A DNA stretch of 46,724 bases from Bacteroidales bacterium UBA4912 (GTDB taxonomy: Bacteria; Bacteroidota; Bacteroidia; Bacteroidales; Dysgonomonadaceae), in the NCBI GenBank assembly GCA_002398875.1, contig DHCC01000093.1, positions 1 to 46,724 of the forward strand, in the 5' to 3' direction. Positions within the stretch are counted from its first letter, which is position 1. Each line of letters begins with the position of its first letter. Below the pieces are notes generated by a model, which did not search any database, was not told the origin of the DNA, and saw only the letters and a list, made by a program, of their open reading frames with translations. This document shows positions 32,455 through 41,641 of this stretch, piece by piece. The position numbers and the translations under genes are program-made.

Positions 32455-33483
32455 ATGTCTTTTCTAAAACTTTCAGATGTAACAGTAGGATATACCACAA
32501 AAAACAGGCTTAATACTGTACAATCAGGACTTAATCTGACTGCTGAAAGGGGTGAACTTATCGTTCTTGTTGGGAAAAACGGATGTGGTAAGTCCACACT
32601 TTTAAGATCAATTGCCTGCCTTCAGCCAATTTATGAAGGCATTATTTTACTTAAAGGCAAAAATATTACAAATCTGTCACCTGCAAAAAGAGCCAGACTT
32701 TTGTCTATTGTTTTAACAGAACAGCAGTCTGTAGCCTCGTTTACAGTTAAAGAGCTGATTTCTATAGGTCGTGACCCATATACCGGTTGGTTGGGTAATC
32801 TTTCGGAAGAAGACGACAGTATAATTTCAATAGCAATAGATCAGACCTATCTCAACGGTTTTGAAGAGAGAAATATTCATGAACTTTCTGACGGTGAAAG
32901 GCAGAGAGTGTTCATCGCCAGAGCTCTTGCGCAGGATACACCACTTATAATTCTTGATGAGCCAACTTCTCATCTCGATCTGCCAAACCGTATAAATATT
33001 TTACTTCTTCTGCAGAAACTGGCGCGTGATACAGGTAAGACTATTTTAATCTCGACTCATGAACTGGAGACTGCCATGCAGGTAGCTGACAAGATGTGGC
33101 TTATGGAAAATAGGGGAGGTGTTTCTGTCGGTATTCCTGAAGATATGGTGCTAAATGGTAGTTTCGACAAAGTCTTTTATAATAACAATTACGAGTTTGA
33201 TAAGGAATATGGTAGTTTCGTAGTACAGAAACAACTGGATAAAAGTGTTACAACGTTTGTGAAGAAGCCAGAAGGATTAATGGCCAGATGGACTACTAAA
33301 GCGCTTTCTAGAAAGGGTTACAGGATTACAGACAATGCTTCGGTTGAATTACATGTTGATGAAGATAAGGGGAGCTGGACGGTTAAAAAAGGGGATCTGT
33401 CAGTTATAACTTACAGTATTGAAGATGCATTAGGGAGATTGTCTGAATTAAATCATATCTCCAATTCATCAGTAAACCTATAG
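32455..33483 (+). CDS. ABC transporter ATP-binding protein, FecE/BtuD type
   Basis: From the ATG at 32455 the protein is 342 residues. It has an ABC ATPase domain (about 1-255) with Walker A GKNGCGKST (near residue 40), Q-loop region, signature LSDGERQR (near 143) and Walker B LIILDEPTSHLD, then the switch His in STHE. It groups with iron-siderophore, haem or cobalamin importers. An extra 85 or so residues follow, with no permease or binding protein nearby. An upstream ATG at 32392 would fall in the palindrome and lacks family support. Confidence 0.9.
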   Translation: MSFLKLSDVTVGYTTKNRLNTVQSGLNLTAERGELIVLVGKNGCGKSTLLRSIACLQPIYEGIILLKGKNITNLSPAKRARLLSIVLTEQQSVASFTVKELISIGRDPYTGWLGNLSEEDDSIISIAIDQTYLNGFEERNIHELSDGERQRVFIARALAQDTPLIILDEPTSHLDLPNRINILLLLQKLARDTGKTILISTHELETAMQVADKMWLMENRGGVSVGIPEDMVLNGSFDKVFYNNNYEFDKEYGSFVVQKQLDKSVTTFVKKPEGLMARWTTKALSRKGYRITDNASVELHVDEDKGSWTVKKGDLSVITYSIEDALGRLSELNHISNSSVNL

Positions 33484-33502
33484 AAAGCATCCTGTTTTTT
33501 AT

Positions 33503-33510
33503 TATCTTTG
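33503..33510 (+). promoter_or_regulatory. -7 box TATCTTTG for dxr
   Basis: A perfect TATCTTTG lies 26 bases before the dxr ATG in the 53-base gap after the ABC gene. Confidence 0.6.
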
Positions 33511-33536
33511 CAAGATTTTAGGTGTAATAATTCATC

Positions 33537-34712
33537 ATGGAAGTAAAGAAACGAAATATTGCTATTCTGGGTTCTACCGGTTCAATTGGCAGACAAGCTT
33601 TGGAGGTTATTTCAAACCATCCCGACAGATTTGAAGCCTATGCGCTCGTAGCGAATAATAGTGTTGAACTGCTTATAGAACAGGCACGTACTTTTATGCC
33701 TGAGGTAGTTGTTATAGCGAATGAGAATAAATATGAGCAACTGAAATCTGCTTTAAGCGATCTGCCTATAAAAGTTTGGTGTGGAAGTAAGGCAACTGAG
33801 GAGGTAGTTCAGGATGAGAATATTGACATGATCCTTACTGCGATGGTTGGGTATTCTGGTTTAAAGCCAACGATAAACGCTGTTAAAGCAGGAAAGGCAA
33901 TTGCTCTGGCAAACAAAGAGACGCTGGTTGTTGCAGGTGAGTTGATTACATCTCTGGCAATAGAAAACAGAGCGGCTATACTACCTGTTGATTCGGAGCA
34001 TTCTGCTATTTTCCAGTGCCTTAATGGTGAGGTGGGCAATAATATCGAAAAAATACTACTTACAGCTTCAGGAGGTCCTTTTCGTAATTTTACTAGCGAA
34101 CAGTTGGAGAGTGTTACTAAATACCAGGCACTTGCTCACCCTAAATGGAATATGGGAGAAAAGGTTACAATTGACTCCTCTACTCTTATGAACAAGGGTT
34201 TCGAAATGATTGAAGCTAAATGGTTATTTGGAGTGGAGCCTTCTCAAATAGAGGTACTGGTTCATCCTCAATCTATTATTCACTCTATGGTGCAGTTTGA
34301 AGATAGATCAATTATTGCTCAACTGGGGCAGCCTGATATGAAAGTTCCTATTCAATATGCGTTTTCTTTCCCGGAAAGATTAAAGACTACTGTGAAAGAG
34401 GTCGATTTTATTGAACTATCGCAACTTACCTTCGAAAAACCCGATATGAAAAGGTTCCCTAACCTCTCTTTTGCTTATGAGGTTATAAAAATCGGTGGTA
34501 ATTTACCATGCATACTTAATGCTGCAAATGAGATTGCCGTATCACTTTTTCTTCAGGAGAAGATCGGTTTCATGGATATGAGCAGGTTAATCGAGAAAAC
34601 ATTACAAAAAGCGTCGTTTGTTAAGAGTCCGTCTTTAGACGATTATCAACAAACTGACAGCGAGACAAGAGAGATAATTACTGAGTTATTCAAATCGCAC
34701 AGTTTTGTGTGA
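33537..34712 (+). CDS. dxr: 1-deoxy-D-xylulose 5-phosphate reductoisomerase
   Basis: Dxr makes 2-C-methyl-D-erythritol 4-phosphate, the first committed step of MEP isoprenoid synthesis. The 391-residue protein shows the NADPH loop GSTGSIGRQALEVI near residue 9, ALANKETLVVAGE near residue 122, PVDSEHSAIFQCL near 145 with metal ligands, and MNKGFEMIEAKWLF near 218. Length and motifs are standard. It lies 12 bases upstream of rseP. Confidence 0.97.
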   Translation: MEVKKRNIAILGSTGSIGRQALEVISNHPDRFEAYALVANNSVELLIEQARTFMPEVVVIANENKYEQLKSALSDLPIKVWCGSKATEEVVQDENIDMILTAMVGYSGLKPTINAVKAGKAIALANKETLVVAGELITSLAIENRAAILPVDSEHSAIFQCLNGEVGNNIEKILLTASGGPFRNFTSEQLESVTKYQALAHPKWNMGEKVTIDSSTLMNKGFEMIEAKWLFGVEPSQIEVLVHPQSIIHSMVQFEDRSIIAQLGQPDMKVPIQYAFSFPERLKTTVKEVDFIELSQLTFEKPDMKRFPNLSFAYEVIKIGGNLPCILNAANEIAVSLFLQEKIGFMDMSRLIEKTLQKASFVKSPSLDDYQQTDSETREIITELFKSHSFV

Positions 34713-34724
34713 AAACATTATTGA

Positions 34725-36047
34725 ATGGAATCATTTTTAATTAAAGCGTTGCAGCTCATTCTGAGTTTATCTATTTTAGTAATAGTGCACGAATTTGGAC
34801 ATTATATTTTTGCGAGGTTGTTCAAGATAAGGGTAGAGAAATTCTACCTGTTTTTTGATGCAGGTTTCGCACTTTTCAGATACAAACCAAAAAACAGTCA
34901 CACTGAGTACGGGATTGGTTGGTTACCTCTTGGCGGATACGTTAAGATCTCAGGTATGATTGATGAGTCAATGGACAAGGATCAAATGGCTCAGCCTCCA
35001 CAGGCATGGGAGTTTCGCTCAAAACCCGCATGGCAGAGATTGCTGGTTATGATAGCAGGTGTACTTTTTAATCTAATACTTGCATTTTTCATTTATGCTA
35101 TGGTTTTGTTTACATGGAACGATACTTATCTGCCGCTAGAGAATGTTACGCAAGGTATGGAATTTAGCCGCGCAGCCAAGAATGCCGGTTTTCAGGATGG
35201 TGATATTCTTTTAAAGGCTGATGATAAAGAACTTGACCGTTTTGGAGTAAGAACACTGCTGGATGTAGCAGATGCAAAGATTGTTACAGTAAGTCGAAAT
35301 GGGGAAATGATTGAATTACCAATGGAAGAAGGATTAATGAAAAATCTACTTGCCGACGCAGAGGGTTTTGCCACTTATCGAATTCCAACGGTTATTTATG
35401 AAACCATGGAGGGCAGCTCGGCTGAAACGGCAGGGCTTGTAGCCGGTGACAGTATAGTAGCAGTTAATGGAGTTGCAACACCCGTTTTCTCTGATCTGCG
35501 TGAAATTCTGGAAAATAATCGCAACAGTGAGGTAGTTCTTGATTATTATAGAAATGGTACACAATATTCAACCACGGCAAAATTGGATTCTGCAGGTACA
35601 CTCGGTTTTTATGTAATGCCTGCCGCGTTGGTTTACAATACAAGGACAATAACATATACTTTCTTTGAATCATTTCCGGCTGGAATGAAAATGGGAATTC
35701 AAACATTAAAAGATTATGTTGCTCAATTTAAGTATGTTTTCACAAAAGAAGGAGCTTCTTCGCTAGGTGGATTTGGTGCAATAGGTAATCTATTCCCGGC
35801 ACAGTGGAACTGGCAGGCATTCTGGATGATGACTGCATTCTTATCTGTAATACTTGCTTTTATGAATATTCTGCCCATACCGGCATTAGATGGTGGTCAT
35901 GTTATGTTTCTCATTTACGAAGTTATAACTAGACGCAAGCCAAATGAGAAGGTGATGGAATATGCACAGGTTGCAGGTATGGTTTTATTGTTTGCATTAG
36001 TATTATATGCAAATGGAATGGATATTGTAAGAGCCATATTTAAGTAA
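34725..36047 (+). CDS. rseP: RIP metalloprotease RseP
   Basis: RseP is a site-2 intramembrane zinc protease that cuts anti-sigma factors and remnant signal peptides. The 440-residue protein has the HEFGH zinc motif in its first membrane helix (residues about 22-26) and a first membrane block plus two PDZ-like regions (about 130-290). The late NILPIPALDGGHVMFLIYE holds the NPDG-like third zinc ligand near residue 388. About four membrane helices are visible. It is the second gene of the dxr-rseP unit. Confidence 0.95.
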   Translation: MESFLIKALQLILSLSILVIVHEFGHYIFARLFKIRVEKFYLFFDAGFALFRYKPKNSHTEYGIGWLPLGGYVKISGMIDESMDKDQMAQPPQAWEFRSKPAWQRLLVMIAGVLFNLILAFFIYAMVLFTWNDTYLPLENVTQGMEFSRAAKNAGFQDGDILLKADDKELDRFGVRTLLDVADAKIVTVSRNGEMIELPMEEGLMKNLLADAEGFATYRIPTVIYETMEGSSAETAGLVAGDSIVAVNGVATPVFSDLREILENNRNSEVVLDYYRNGTQYSTTAKLDSAGTLGFYVMPAALVYNTRTITYTFFESFPAGMKMGIQTLKDYVAQFKYVFTKEGASSLGGFGAIGNLFPAQWNWQAFWMMTAFLSVILAFMNILPIPALDGGHVMFLIYEVITRRKPNEKVMEYAQVAGMVLLFALVLYANGMDIVRAIFK

Positions 36048-36116
36048 TAGACAAACATTCTTTACTGGTTGAAACAAAGAGATTAAGCATTAGAAAAAGA
36101 ATTTAAGTATTAGAAT

Positions 36117-37067
36117 ATGAAGATTCCTGAATTAATTGAAAAGGGTGGTAAGACAGCGTTTTCTTTTGAACTACTCCCCCCTCTAAAAGGTAATAGCATT
36201 AAGCAGGTATTCAAGACTATAGATCGTCTTATTGAATTTGACCCGAAATATATTAATATAACTACTCATCATAGCGAGAATATTTATAAGGAGGATGATA
36301 AAGGGGTCTATCGTAAAGTAAATGTTCGTAAACGTCCGGGTTCAGTCGCAATAGCAGCAGCAATTAAAAACAAATATGGTATAAGGGCTATTCCACATAT
36401 CATATCTCAGGGATTTACAAAAGAGGAAACTGAATATGCTCTTATCGATTTATCTTTTCTGGGAGTTACCGATCTGTTGTTGTTGAGAGGTGATACTAAG
36501 AAGCTTGACGCTGAACAAAGAGCAATGGATAGTCACCTGAATGCAACAGGACTTCAGGATCAGGTTAATAATTTCAATAAGGGAATTTCTTTCGATGGTT
36601 CTAGATTTGCTCCACCTGAGGTGCCTTTCTCTTACGGAATGGCTTGTTACCCTGAAAAGCATGAAGAATCTCCAAATATGGAGTCGGAGATATTTTACAC
36701 TAAGATGAAGGTTGATAATGGTGCTGATTATCTCGCAACCCAAATGTTTTTCGATAACAGAAAATACTTTGAATTTGTTGATAAATGTCGCGCTTCAGGC
36801 ATCAATGTCCCAATTATTCCGGGTATCAAACCGATACATCTTATGAGTCAGCTCACTGTCCTGCCTCGTATTTTTCGTACAGATATACCTGAAGAGCTAG
36901 AGAAAGAACTTCGTAAATGTAAAAGTGATAATGACGCCAAAGAAGTTGGTGTTGAGTGGTGCATCAAACAGTGTAAAGAATTAGTTGAGGCAAAGGTACC
37001 AAGTATTCACTTTTACTCATTGATGGCAACTGAAAGTGTTTACAGAGTAGCAAAAGAAATCTATTGA
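36117..37067 (+). CDS. metF: Methylenetetrahydrofolate reductase
   Basis: MetF reduces 5,10-methylene-THF to 5-methyl-THF for methionine synthesis. The 316-residue FAD protein has the family TIM barrel: KTAFSFELLPPLKGNS near residue 12 with the catalytic Glu, ITTHHSENIYKEDDKG near 47, and DLLLLRGDTKK near 117 with the FAD-binding motif. It lacks the C-terminal regulatory domain of eukaryotic enzymes, as is normal in bacteria. Its TGA stop overlaps the holB ATG. Confidence 0.95.
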   Translation: MKIPELIEKGGKTAFSFELLPPLKGNSIKQVFKTIDRLIEFDPKYINITTHHSENIYKEDDKGVYRKVNVRKRPGSVAIAAAIKNKYGIRAIPHIISQGFTKEETEYALIDLSFLGVTDLLLLRGDTKKLDAEQRAMDSHLNATGLQDQVNNFNKGISFDGSRFAPPEVPFSYGMACYPEKHEESPNMESEIFYTKMKVDNGADYLATQMFFDNRKYFEFVDKCRASGINVPIIPGIKPIHLMSQLTVLPRIFRTDIPEELEKELRKCKSDNDAKEVGVEWCIKQCKELVEAKVPSIHFYSLMATESVYRVAKEIY

Positions 37068-38176
37068 TGTTTTTTAGTGATGTGATAGGGCATAATGATG
37101 TTAAACAACATCTAACCGAAAGTGTAAGGCGAGGAAAAGTTCCTCATGCGACTATGCTTTACGGACCGGAAGGTGTTGGGAAACTACCTCTTGCTATTGC
37201 CTATGCCAGGTATCTCAACTGCAGTAATCGAAGTGCTGACGATTCCTGTGGAGAATGTCCTTCATGTCATAAGTTTAATAAACTGGCTCACCCCGATCTG
37301 CATTTTGTATTTCCTGTAATTAAATCAAAAGTAAGTGATGACTATCTTCCACAGTGGAGGGAGTTTTTGTCTAGTAGTGCCTACTTCAACCTTAATCAGT
37401 GGCTTACTTATATAAATGCCGAGAACGCTCAAGGTGTAATCTATTCTAAAGAGAGCGATGAGATTATTCGTAAGCTGAACCTCAAAGTGTATGAGGCTCC
37501 CTATAAAATTATGATAATATGGCTTCCGGAAAAGATGCATGTAGCTTGTGCCAATAAACTTCTGAAGATGATTGAAGAACCTCCTGGAGAAACGGTTTTT
37601 TTGCTCATTTCGGAAGATAGGGAGAATGTTTTGCAAACAATTTGGTCTCGCTGTCAACCTTTGCACATTCACTCAATTGGAAACAAGGAGATGGTGTCGG
37701 CAATACAGGAAAACTTCGATATAGAAATCGGAGAGGCTCAGTCTATTACGCATATTGCAAATGGTAGTTATACCAAAGCTGTTGAGATGATACGTTCGTC
37801 TGAAGACACACGCTTTTTATATGAGCTTTTTGTTAATATGATGAGAAGTTCAGTTTCTGGTAACATTAAAGCAATCAAGGAGTCAGCCAACGAACTTGCA
37901 GGGATAGGCAGAGAGATGCAAAAAAGTTTTTTGCTCTACTCTATGAGGATGTTCAGGGAGTATTTCGTAAATAATCTTGGGGAGCCGGAAATGGTTTATA
38001 TGAACGATTATGAGCAGAATTTTGGTGAACGCTTCTCTCCTTTCATTAATGAGAAAAATATTGAAGAATTTAATGAAGAGTTCACGCTGGCTTACCGACA
38101 GATTGAACAAAACGGTAATGCGAAAATTATTTTCCTAGATCTTTGTTTGAAAGCAACTATGCTTTTAAGAAAATAA
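37067..38176 (+). CDS. holB: DNA polymerase III delta' subunit
   Basis: HolB is a clamp-loader subunit. The 369-residue protein has an AAA+ core with a P-loop GPEGVGK (near residue 33), the zinc-finger CGECPSCHKF (near residue 65), KMIEEPPGETVFLLIS (near residue 165) and the sensor SRC segment. A non-enzymatic C-terminal collar follows. A TTG at 37064 would add one residue, but the ATG overlapping the metF stop (TGATG) is the natural start. Confidence 0.92.
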   Translation: MFFSDVIGHNDVKQHLTESVRRGKVPHATMLYGPEGVGKLPLAIAYARYLNCSNRSADDSCGECPSCHKFNKLAHPDLHFVFPVIKSKVSDDYLPQWREFLSSSAYFNLNQWLTYINAENAQGVIYSKESDEIIRKLNLKVYEAPYKIMIIWLPEKMHVACANKLLKMIEEPPGETVFLLISEDRENVLQTIWSRCQPLHIHSIGNKEMVSAIQENFDIEIGEAQSITHIANGSYTKAVEMIRSSEDTRFLYELFVNMMRSSVSGNIKAIKESANELAGIGREMQKSFLLYSMRMFREYFVNNLGEPEMVYMNDYEQNFGERFSPFINEKNIEEFNEEFTLAYRQIEQNGNAKIIFLDLCLKATMLLRK

Positions 38177-38253
38177 TTTGTAACTTGCATTATATTTTAT
38201 TATAGTAAATAATCTAAAAGTCTCGCTTTTCAATCCGAAACAGCGATTTATAT

Positions 38254-39471
38254 ATGGATAAAGAAATATTAGCAGATAAGTTGGCGGACATTATTCCTGT
38301 AAAGGAGATGACCGTACGAAATACAAAAAGTTGTAAGGGATGTACCCGACACACAAATAAACTTCACATATATGACTGGCTTCACGATTTTCCTGAATTT
38401 CAGGAACTCACAAAGATGGTAGAGGTTCAGTTTAAAAACACACGAAAAGGATATTATATAAACAGTAATGATCTGAAACTGGAATTGGGTGACCTGGTAG
38501 CTGTAGAAGCAACACCGGGACATGATATTGGTACAGTTACTCTCACCGGGAAGCTGGTAGAGAAGCAGATGAAAAAGAATAACTACCGGGAAGATGTAAA
38601 TGGTGGTTTGAAGCGTATATATCGTATAGCGCGTCCTGCAGACCTGGAGAAATATGAGCAGGCCAAAGCACGTGAACAGTCTACCATGATTCGTTCGCGT
38701 CAGATTGCCGAAGAACTTGGCCTACAGATGAAGATTGGTGATGTTGAATATCAGGGTGATGGAAACAAAGCGATCTTTTATTATATTGCTGATGAGAGAG
38801 TGGATTTTCGTCAGTTAATAAAAGTACTGGCTGGAGAATTCAGGGTTAAAATTGAGATGAAGCAGATTGGTGCTCGTCAGGAAGCCGGACGTATAGGAGG
38901 TATCGGACCTTGTGGCCGTGAGATGTGTTGCAGCAGCTGGGTTTCAAACTTTGTGTCTGTATCAACTAATGCAGCCCGCTGTCAGGATATATCAATCAAT
39001 CCACAGAAACTTGCCGGACAATGTGGTAAACTCAAATGTTGCATGAATTATGAGGTTGACATGTATGTAGAAGCTAATCGCAGTCTTCCTTCAAGAGAAA
39101 TTGTACTTCGAACAAAGGATGCTGATTATTACCATTTTAAGACAGATATTCTTGCAGGGATGCTTACATATTCAACAGATAAAAATGGTGCTGCAAATCA
39201 AGTAACTATATCTAAAGACCGTGCTTTCGAAATTATTGGAATGAATAATAAGGGTAAAAAGCCGGTTAAGCTTGCTTCTGAAATTGAAAACGGGGGTGAT
39301 AAAGAAACTGTTTTCAATAACGATATACTTGAAGATCAAAGCATAACCCGCTTTGATAAAACTTCCCGAAGCGGAAACAGAAAAAAAAGAAAGCCCAGGA
39401 GAAGAAGTTCAGGTAATGCAGATAACAGAAACAAGAGAAATAATAAATCGTCCGGTGGAATTAAGGAATAA
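38254..39471 (+). CDS. RicT/YaaT-type PSP1 iron-sulfur protein
   Basis: The 405-residue protein has a PSP1 domain and the three Cys clusters of the YaaT/RicT family: SCKGCTRH at residue 28, GPCGREMCCSSW near 218, and GQCGKLKCCMNYE near 250. In Bacillus, RicT with RicA and RicF holds iron-sulfur clusters and affects RNase Y processing and development. Bacteroidota homologues occur without RicA/RicF, so that role should not be assumed. A basic, Arg/Lys/Gly-rich tail (about 360-405) is typical of nucleic-acid contact. It overlaps gldH by 56 bases. Confidence 0.9.
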   Translation: MDKEILADKLADIIPVKEMTVRNTKSCKGCTRHTNKLHIYDWLHDFPEFQELTKMVEVQFKNTRKGYYINSNDLKLELGDLVAVEATPGHDIGTVTLTGKLVEKQMKKNNYREDVNGGLKRIYRIARPADLEKYEQAKAREQSTMIRSRQIAEELGLQMKIGDVEYQGDGNKAIFYYIADERVDFRQLIKVLAGEFRVKIEMKQIGARQEAGRIGGIGPCGREMCCSSWVSNFVSVSTNAARCQDISINPQKLAGQCGKLKCCMNYEVDMYVEANRSLPSREIVLRTKDADYYHFKTDILAGMLTYSTDKNGAANQVTISKDRAFEIIGMNNKGKKPVKLASEIENGGDKETVFNNDILEDQSITRFDKTSRSGNRKKRKPRRRSSGNADNRNKRNNKSSGGIKE

Positions 39472-39934
39472 AATCCTCGTTTTATTTATAGGGTTATTAC
39501 TCATCACTTTTAAATCTTGTTCAAACGGTGAGGTTTATTTCCGTTATCATCAAATCAACAAGGGAATTTGGTATAGAGATAGTGTATTAACTTTTTCTAT
39601 GGACTCGATTAAATTCAATCCGTTAAGGCGGCATGATTTTACAATAGAACTGACAACTGCTGATATTTATCCTTATAAAGATATCTGGTTGCATGTTGAG
39701 CACAACCTTAATGATTCGGTTTATAGATGCGATACTCTGCATAGCCGTCTGGCAGATGATTACAATAAATGGCTTGGAAGTGGAACAGGAGGATTGCATC
39801 AACTTTCCTTACCCTTTAAATCTTCAGTAGCTTTAGATACATCCCGAGTTTATGTTTTAAAAATCAACCAACTTGTGAACAATAATCCTCTTAAAGGAAT
39901 TGAAAAGGTTGGTATTAAAGTGGTTGAATATTAA
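39416..39934 (+). CDS. gldH: GldH family gliding motility lipoprotein
   Basis: The 172-residue form from the ATG at 39416 begins with a basic stretch, a membrane or signal helix (ILVLFIGLLLITF) and Cys (KSCSNG) as a likely lipobox. GldH-like sequence follows, with VYFRYHQINKGIWYRDSVLTF and FTIELTTADIYPYKDIWLHV. GldH is required for gliding in Flavobacterium, but many non-gliding Bacteroidales keep it. An upstream ATG at 39353 would bury the signal behind 20 charged residues, so I prefer 39416. It overlaps the end of the PSP1 gene by 56 bases. Confidence 0.87.
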   Translation: MQITETREIINRPVELRNKILVLFIGLLLITFKSCSNGEVYFRYHQINKGIWYRDSVLTFSMDSIKFNPLRRHDFTIELTTADIYPYKDIWLHVEHNLNDSVYRCDTLHSRLADDYNKWLGSGTGGLHQLSLPFKSSVALDTSRVYVLKINQLVNNNPLKGIEKVGIKVVEY

Positions 39935-40016
39935 TAAATAGGAATATTAATTTATAATCTTAGTTTAATTTTCTATTATTGGTATTGATGAATTAGTGAT
40001 TTGAGAATTAATTAAA

Positions 40017-40781
40017 ATGAAAATAGTATTTATTGGATCGGGCAATTTGGCAACGCATTTATCGGTTGCATTAAAGAAGTCTGGAAACGATATAGTTCAG
40101 ATATTCAGCAAATCCATTGAAAATGCTAAATTGCTTGCTTCTAAATTGGATGCCGAGCCTGTTGATAATATAAAATCAATCCGGAGTGAAGCAGATTTGT
40201 ATATATTTTCGGTTAAAGATGACGCCCTCCTTGAAGTTGTCAAGTCAATGCCTTTAACCGGTGGTATATGGGTTCATACTTCGGGTAGTTTGCCGATGAA
40301 TCTCTTGTCACAATATAAATCAGATGGATATGGAGTGTTTTATCCATTGCAGACATTTAGCAAAAGTCGTGAAGTTGACTTCCGGAACATTCCAATTTTT
40401 ATAGAAGGAGATAGTTGCCACACAGAGAATGTTTTAGAGAGTATTGCCAAATTAATTTCAGGTTCTGTTAGGGTTCTTGATTGTGATAAAAGGCTTTATC
40501 TGCACTTGGCAGCAGTATTTGCTAATAATTTCAGTAATCATACTTATCTATTAGCATCTGAAATATTAAATCACCATGATATTCCTTTTGATGTATTAAA
40601 ACCGTTGATTAGGGAAACTGCAGCTAAAGTCATGGAAATGGACCCTAAGAGTGCTCAAACAGGCCCGGCAATCCGTTACGATGAAAAAATCATTCAAAAA
40701 CATATTGATCTTATTAAAGACAACGAGACTAAAGAAATCTACAAGCTTTTAAGCAAAAGTATTAATAAACATTCCAAATGA
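40017..40781 (+). CDS. Rossmann-fold DUF2520 protein
   Basis: The 254-residue protein has an N-terminal NAD(P)-binding domain (KIVFIGSGNLATHLSVALKKSG) resembling F420-dependent NADP reductases and ProC. It has GIWVHTSGSLPMNLLS (about 86) and a C-terminal DUF2520 helical domain with HLAAVFANNFSNHTYLLASE near residue 165. The substrate is unknown. It overlaps the KdsC-like gene by four bases (ATGA), a common pairing in Bacteroidales that hints at a joint role, not proven. Confidence 0.88.
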   Translation: MKIVFIGSGNLATHLSVALKKSGNDIVQIFSKSIENAKLLASKLDAEPVDNIKSIRSEADLYIFSVKDDALLEVVKSMPLTGGIWVHTSGSLPMNLLSQYKSDGYGVFYPLQTFSKSREVDFRNIPIFIEGDSCHTENVLESIAKLISGSVRVLDCDKRLYLHLAAVFANNFSNHTYLLASEILNHHDIPFDVLKPLIRETAAKVMEMDPKSAQTGPAIRYDEKIIQKHIDLIKDNETKEIYKLLSKSINKHSK

Positions 40782-41299
40782 GCGCTATAAATTACGATCT
40801 GAAGAAGATAAGAGCTTTTATATTTGATATTGATGGAGTTCTCTCCAAACAAACTATCACCCTTTCATCTAATGGTGAACCACTGCGTACTGCTAACATT
40901 CACGACGGCTACGCATTGCATCTGGCAGTAAAATGTGGATATGGTGTAGCTATTATCACAGGTGGAAATTCACCTTCTGTTAAAGTACGATATGAATCAT
41001 TGGGAATAAAAGACATCTATTTAAAATCTGAAATTAAAATGACAGATTTTTATGATTATTTAAAGAAGACAGGGTACAAACCTGAAGAAATAATATATGT
41101 TGGTGATGATATACCCGATTACAAAGTAATGATGAATGTGGGTTTACCAATTGCATCAAACGATGCTGCTCCCGAAATAAAAGCAATTGCTAAATACATA
41201 TCACCAAAAAAAGGTGGGGAAGGAGTAGCCCGGGATGTAATTGAGCAGGTGTTAAAAGTTCATGGTCACTGGATGAGTGATGTTGCTTTCAGCTGGTAA
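40778..41299 (+). CDS. KdsC-like HAD phosphatase
   Basis: The 173-residue protein has the HAD motifs of the C0 subclass: FIFDIDGVLSK (nucleophile Asp), IITGGNSPSV, the Lys in SEIKMTDFYDYL, and VGDDIPDYKVM. No cap domain is present, as in KDO 8-phosphate phosphatase (KdsC), which acts in lipid A-core sugar synthesis. The match is to KdsC-like proteins generally, so the true substrate may differ. Translationally coupled to the DUF2520 gene by a four-base overlap. Confidence 0.88.
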   Translation: MSAINYDLKKIRAFIFDIDGVLSKQTITLSSNGEPLRTANIHDGYALHLAVKCGYGVAIITGGNSPSVKVRYESLGIKDIYLKSEIKMTDFYDYLKKTGYKPEEIIYVGDDIPDYKVMMNVGLPIASNDAAPEIKAIAKYISPKKGGEGVARDVIEQVLKVHGHWMSDVAFSW

Positions 41300-41338
41300 T
41301 TTATTATATTATTTCACCTGTAAAATCATTTAAAACGG

Positions 41339-41346
41339 TATCTTTG
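41339..41346 (+). promoter_or_regulatory. -7 box TATCTTTG for the kor operon
   Basis: A perfect TATCTTTG lies 28 bases before the first kor gene, in the 75-base gap after the KdsC-like gene. Confidence 0.6.
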
Positions 41347-41374
41347 CATATATAAATCTAAAATCCTCCGGATA

Positions 41375-41605
41375 ATGGCAAAATTCATTGGTTATGTTGT
41401 GGTTGACAAGGATCGCTGTAAAGGATGTGATCTTTGTGTTGTTTCATGTCCCACAGACGTTCTCGAACTAGAACCACGCGAAGTAAATGATCGTGGGTAT
41501 CATTATGTATATATGAAAGACCCTGACGCTTGTATTGGTTGTGCAAACTGTGGGTATGTTTGCCCGGACGCTTGTCTTACAGTATACAAAAAGAGAGTCG
41601 ATTAA
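41375..41605 (+). CDS. korD: 2-oxoacid:ferredoxin oxidoreductase delta (4Fe-4S) subunit
   Basis: The 76-residue ferredoxin-like protein carries two full cluster motifs, CKGCDLCVVSCP and CIGCANCGYVCP, each CxxCxxCxxxCP. In KorDABC and VorDABC complexes this subunit passes electrons from the active site to ferredoxin. It opens the operon with 36 bases before korA. Confidence 0.92.
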   Translation: MAKFIGYVVVDKDRCKGCDLCVVSCPTDVLELEPREVNDRGYHYVYMKDPDACIGCANCGYVCPDACLTVYKKRVD

Positions 41606-41641
41606 TTATTCACCTAAAAATCCTTTGATAAATATAATAGT

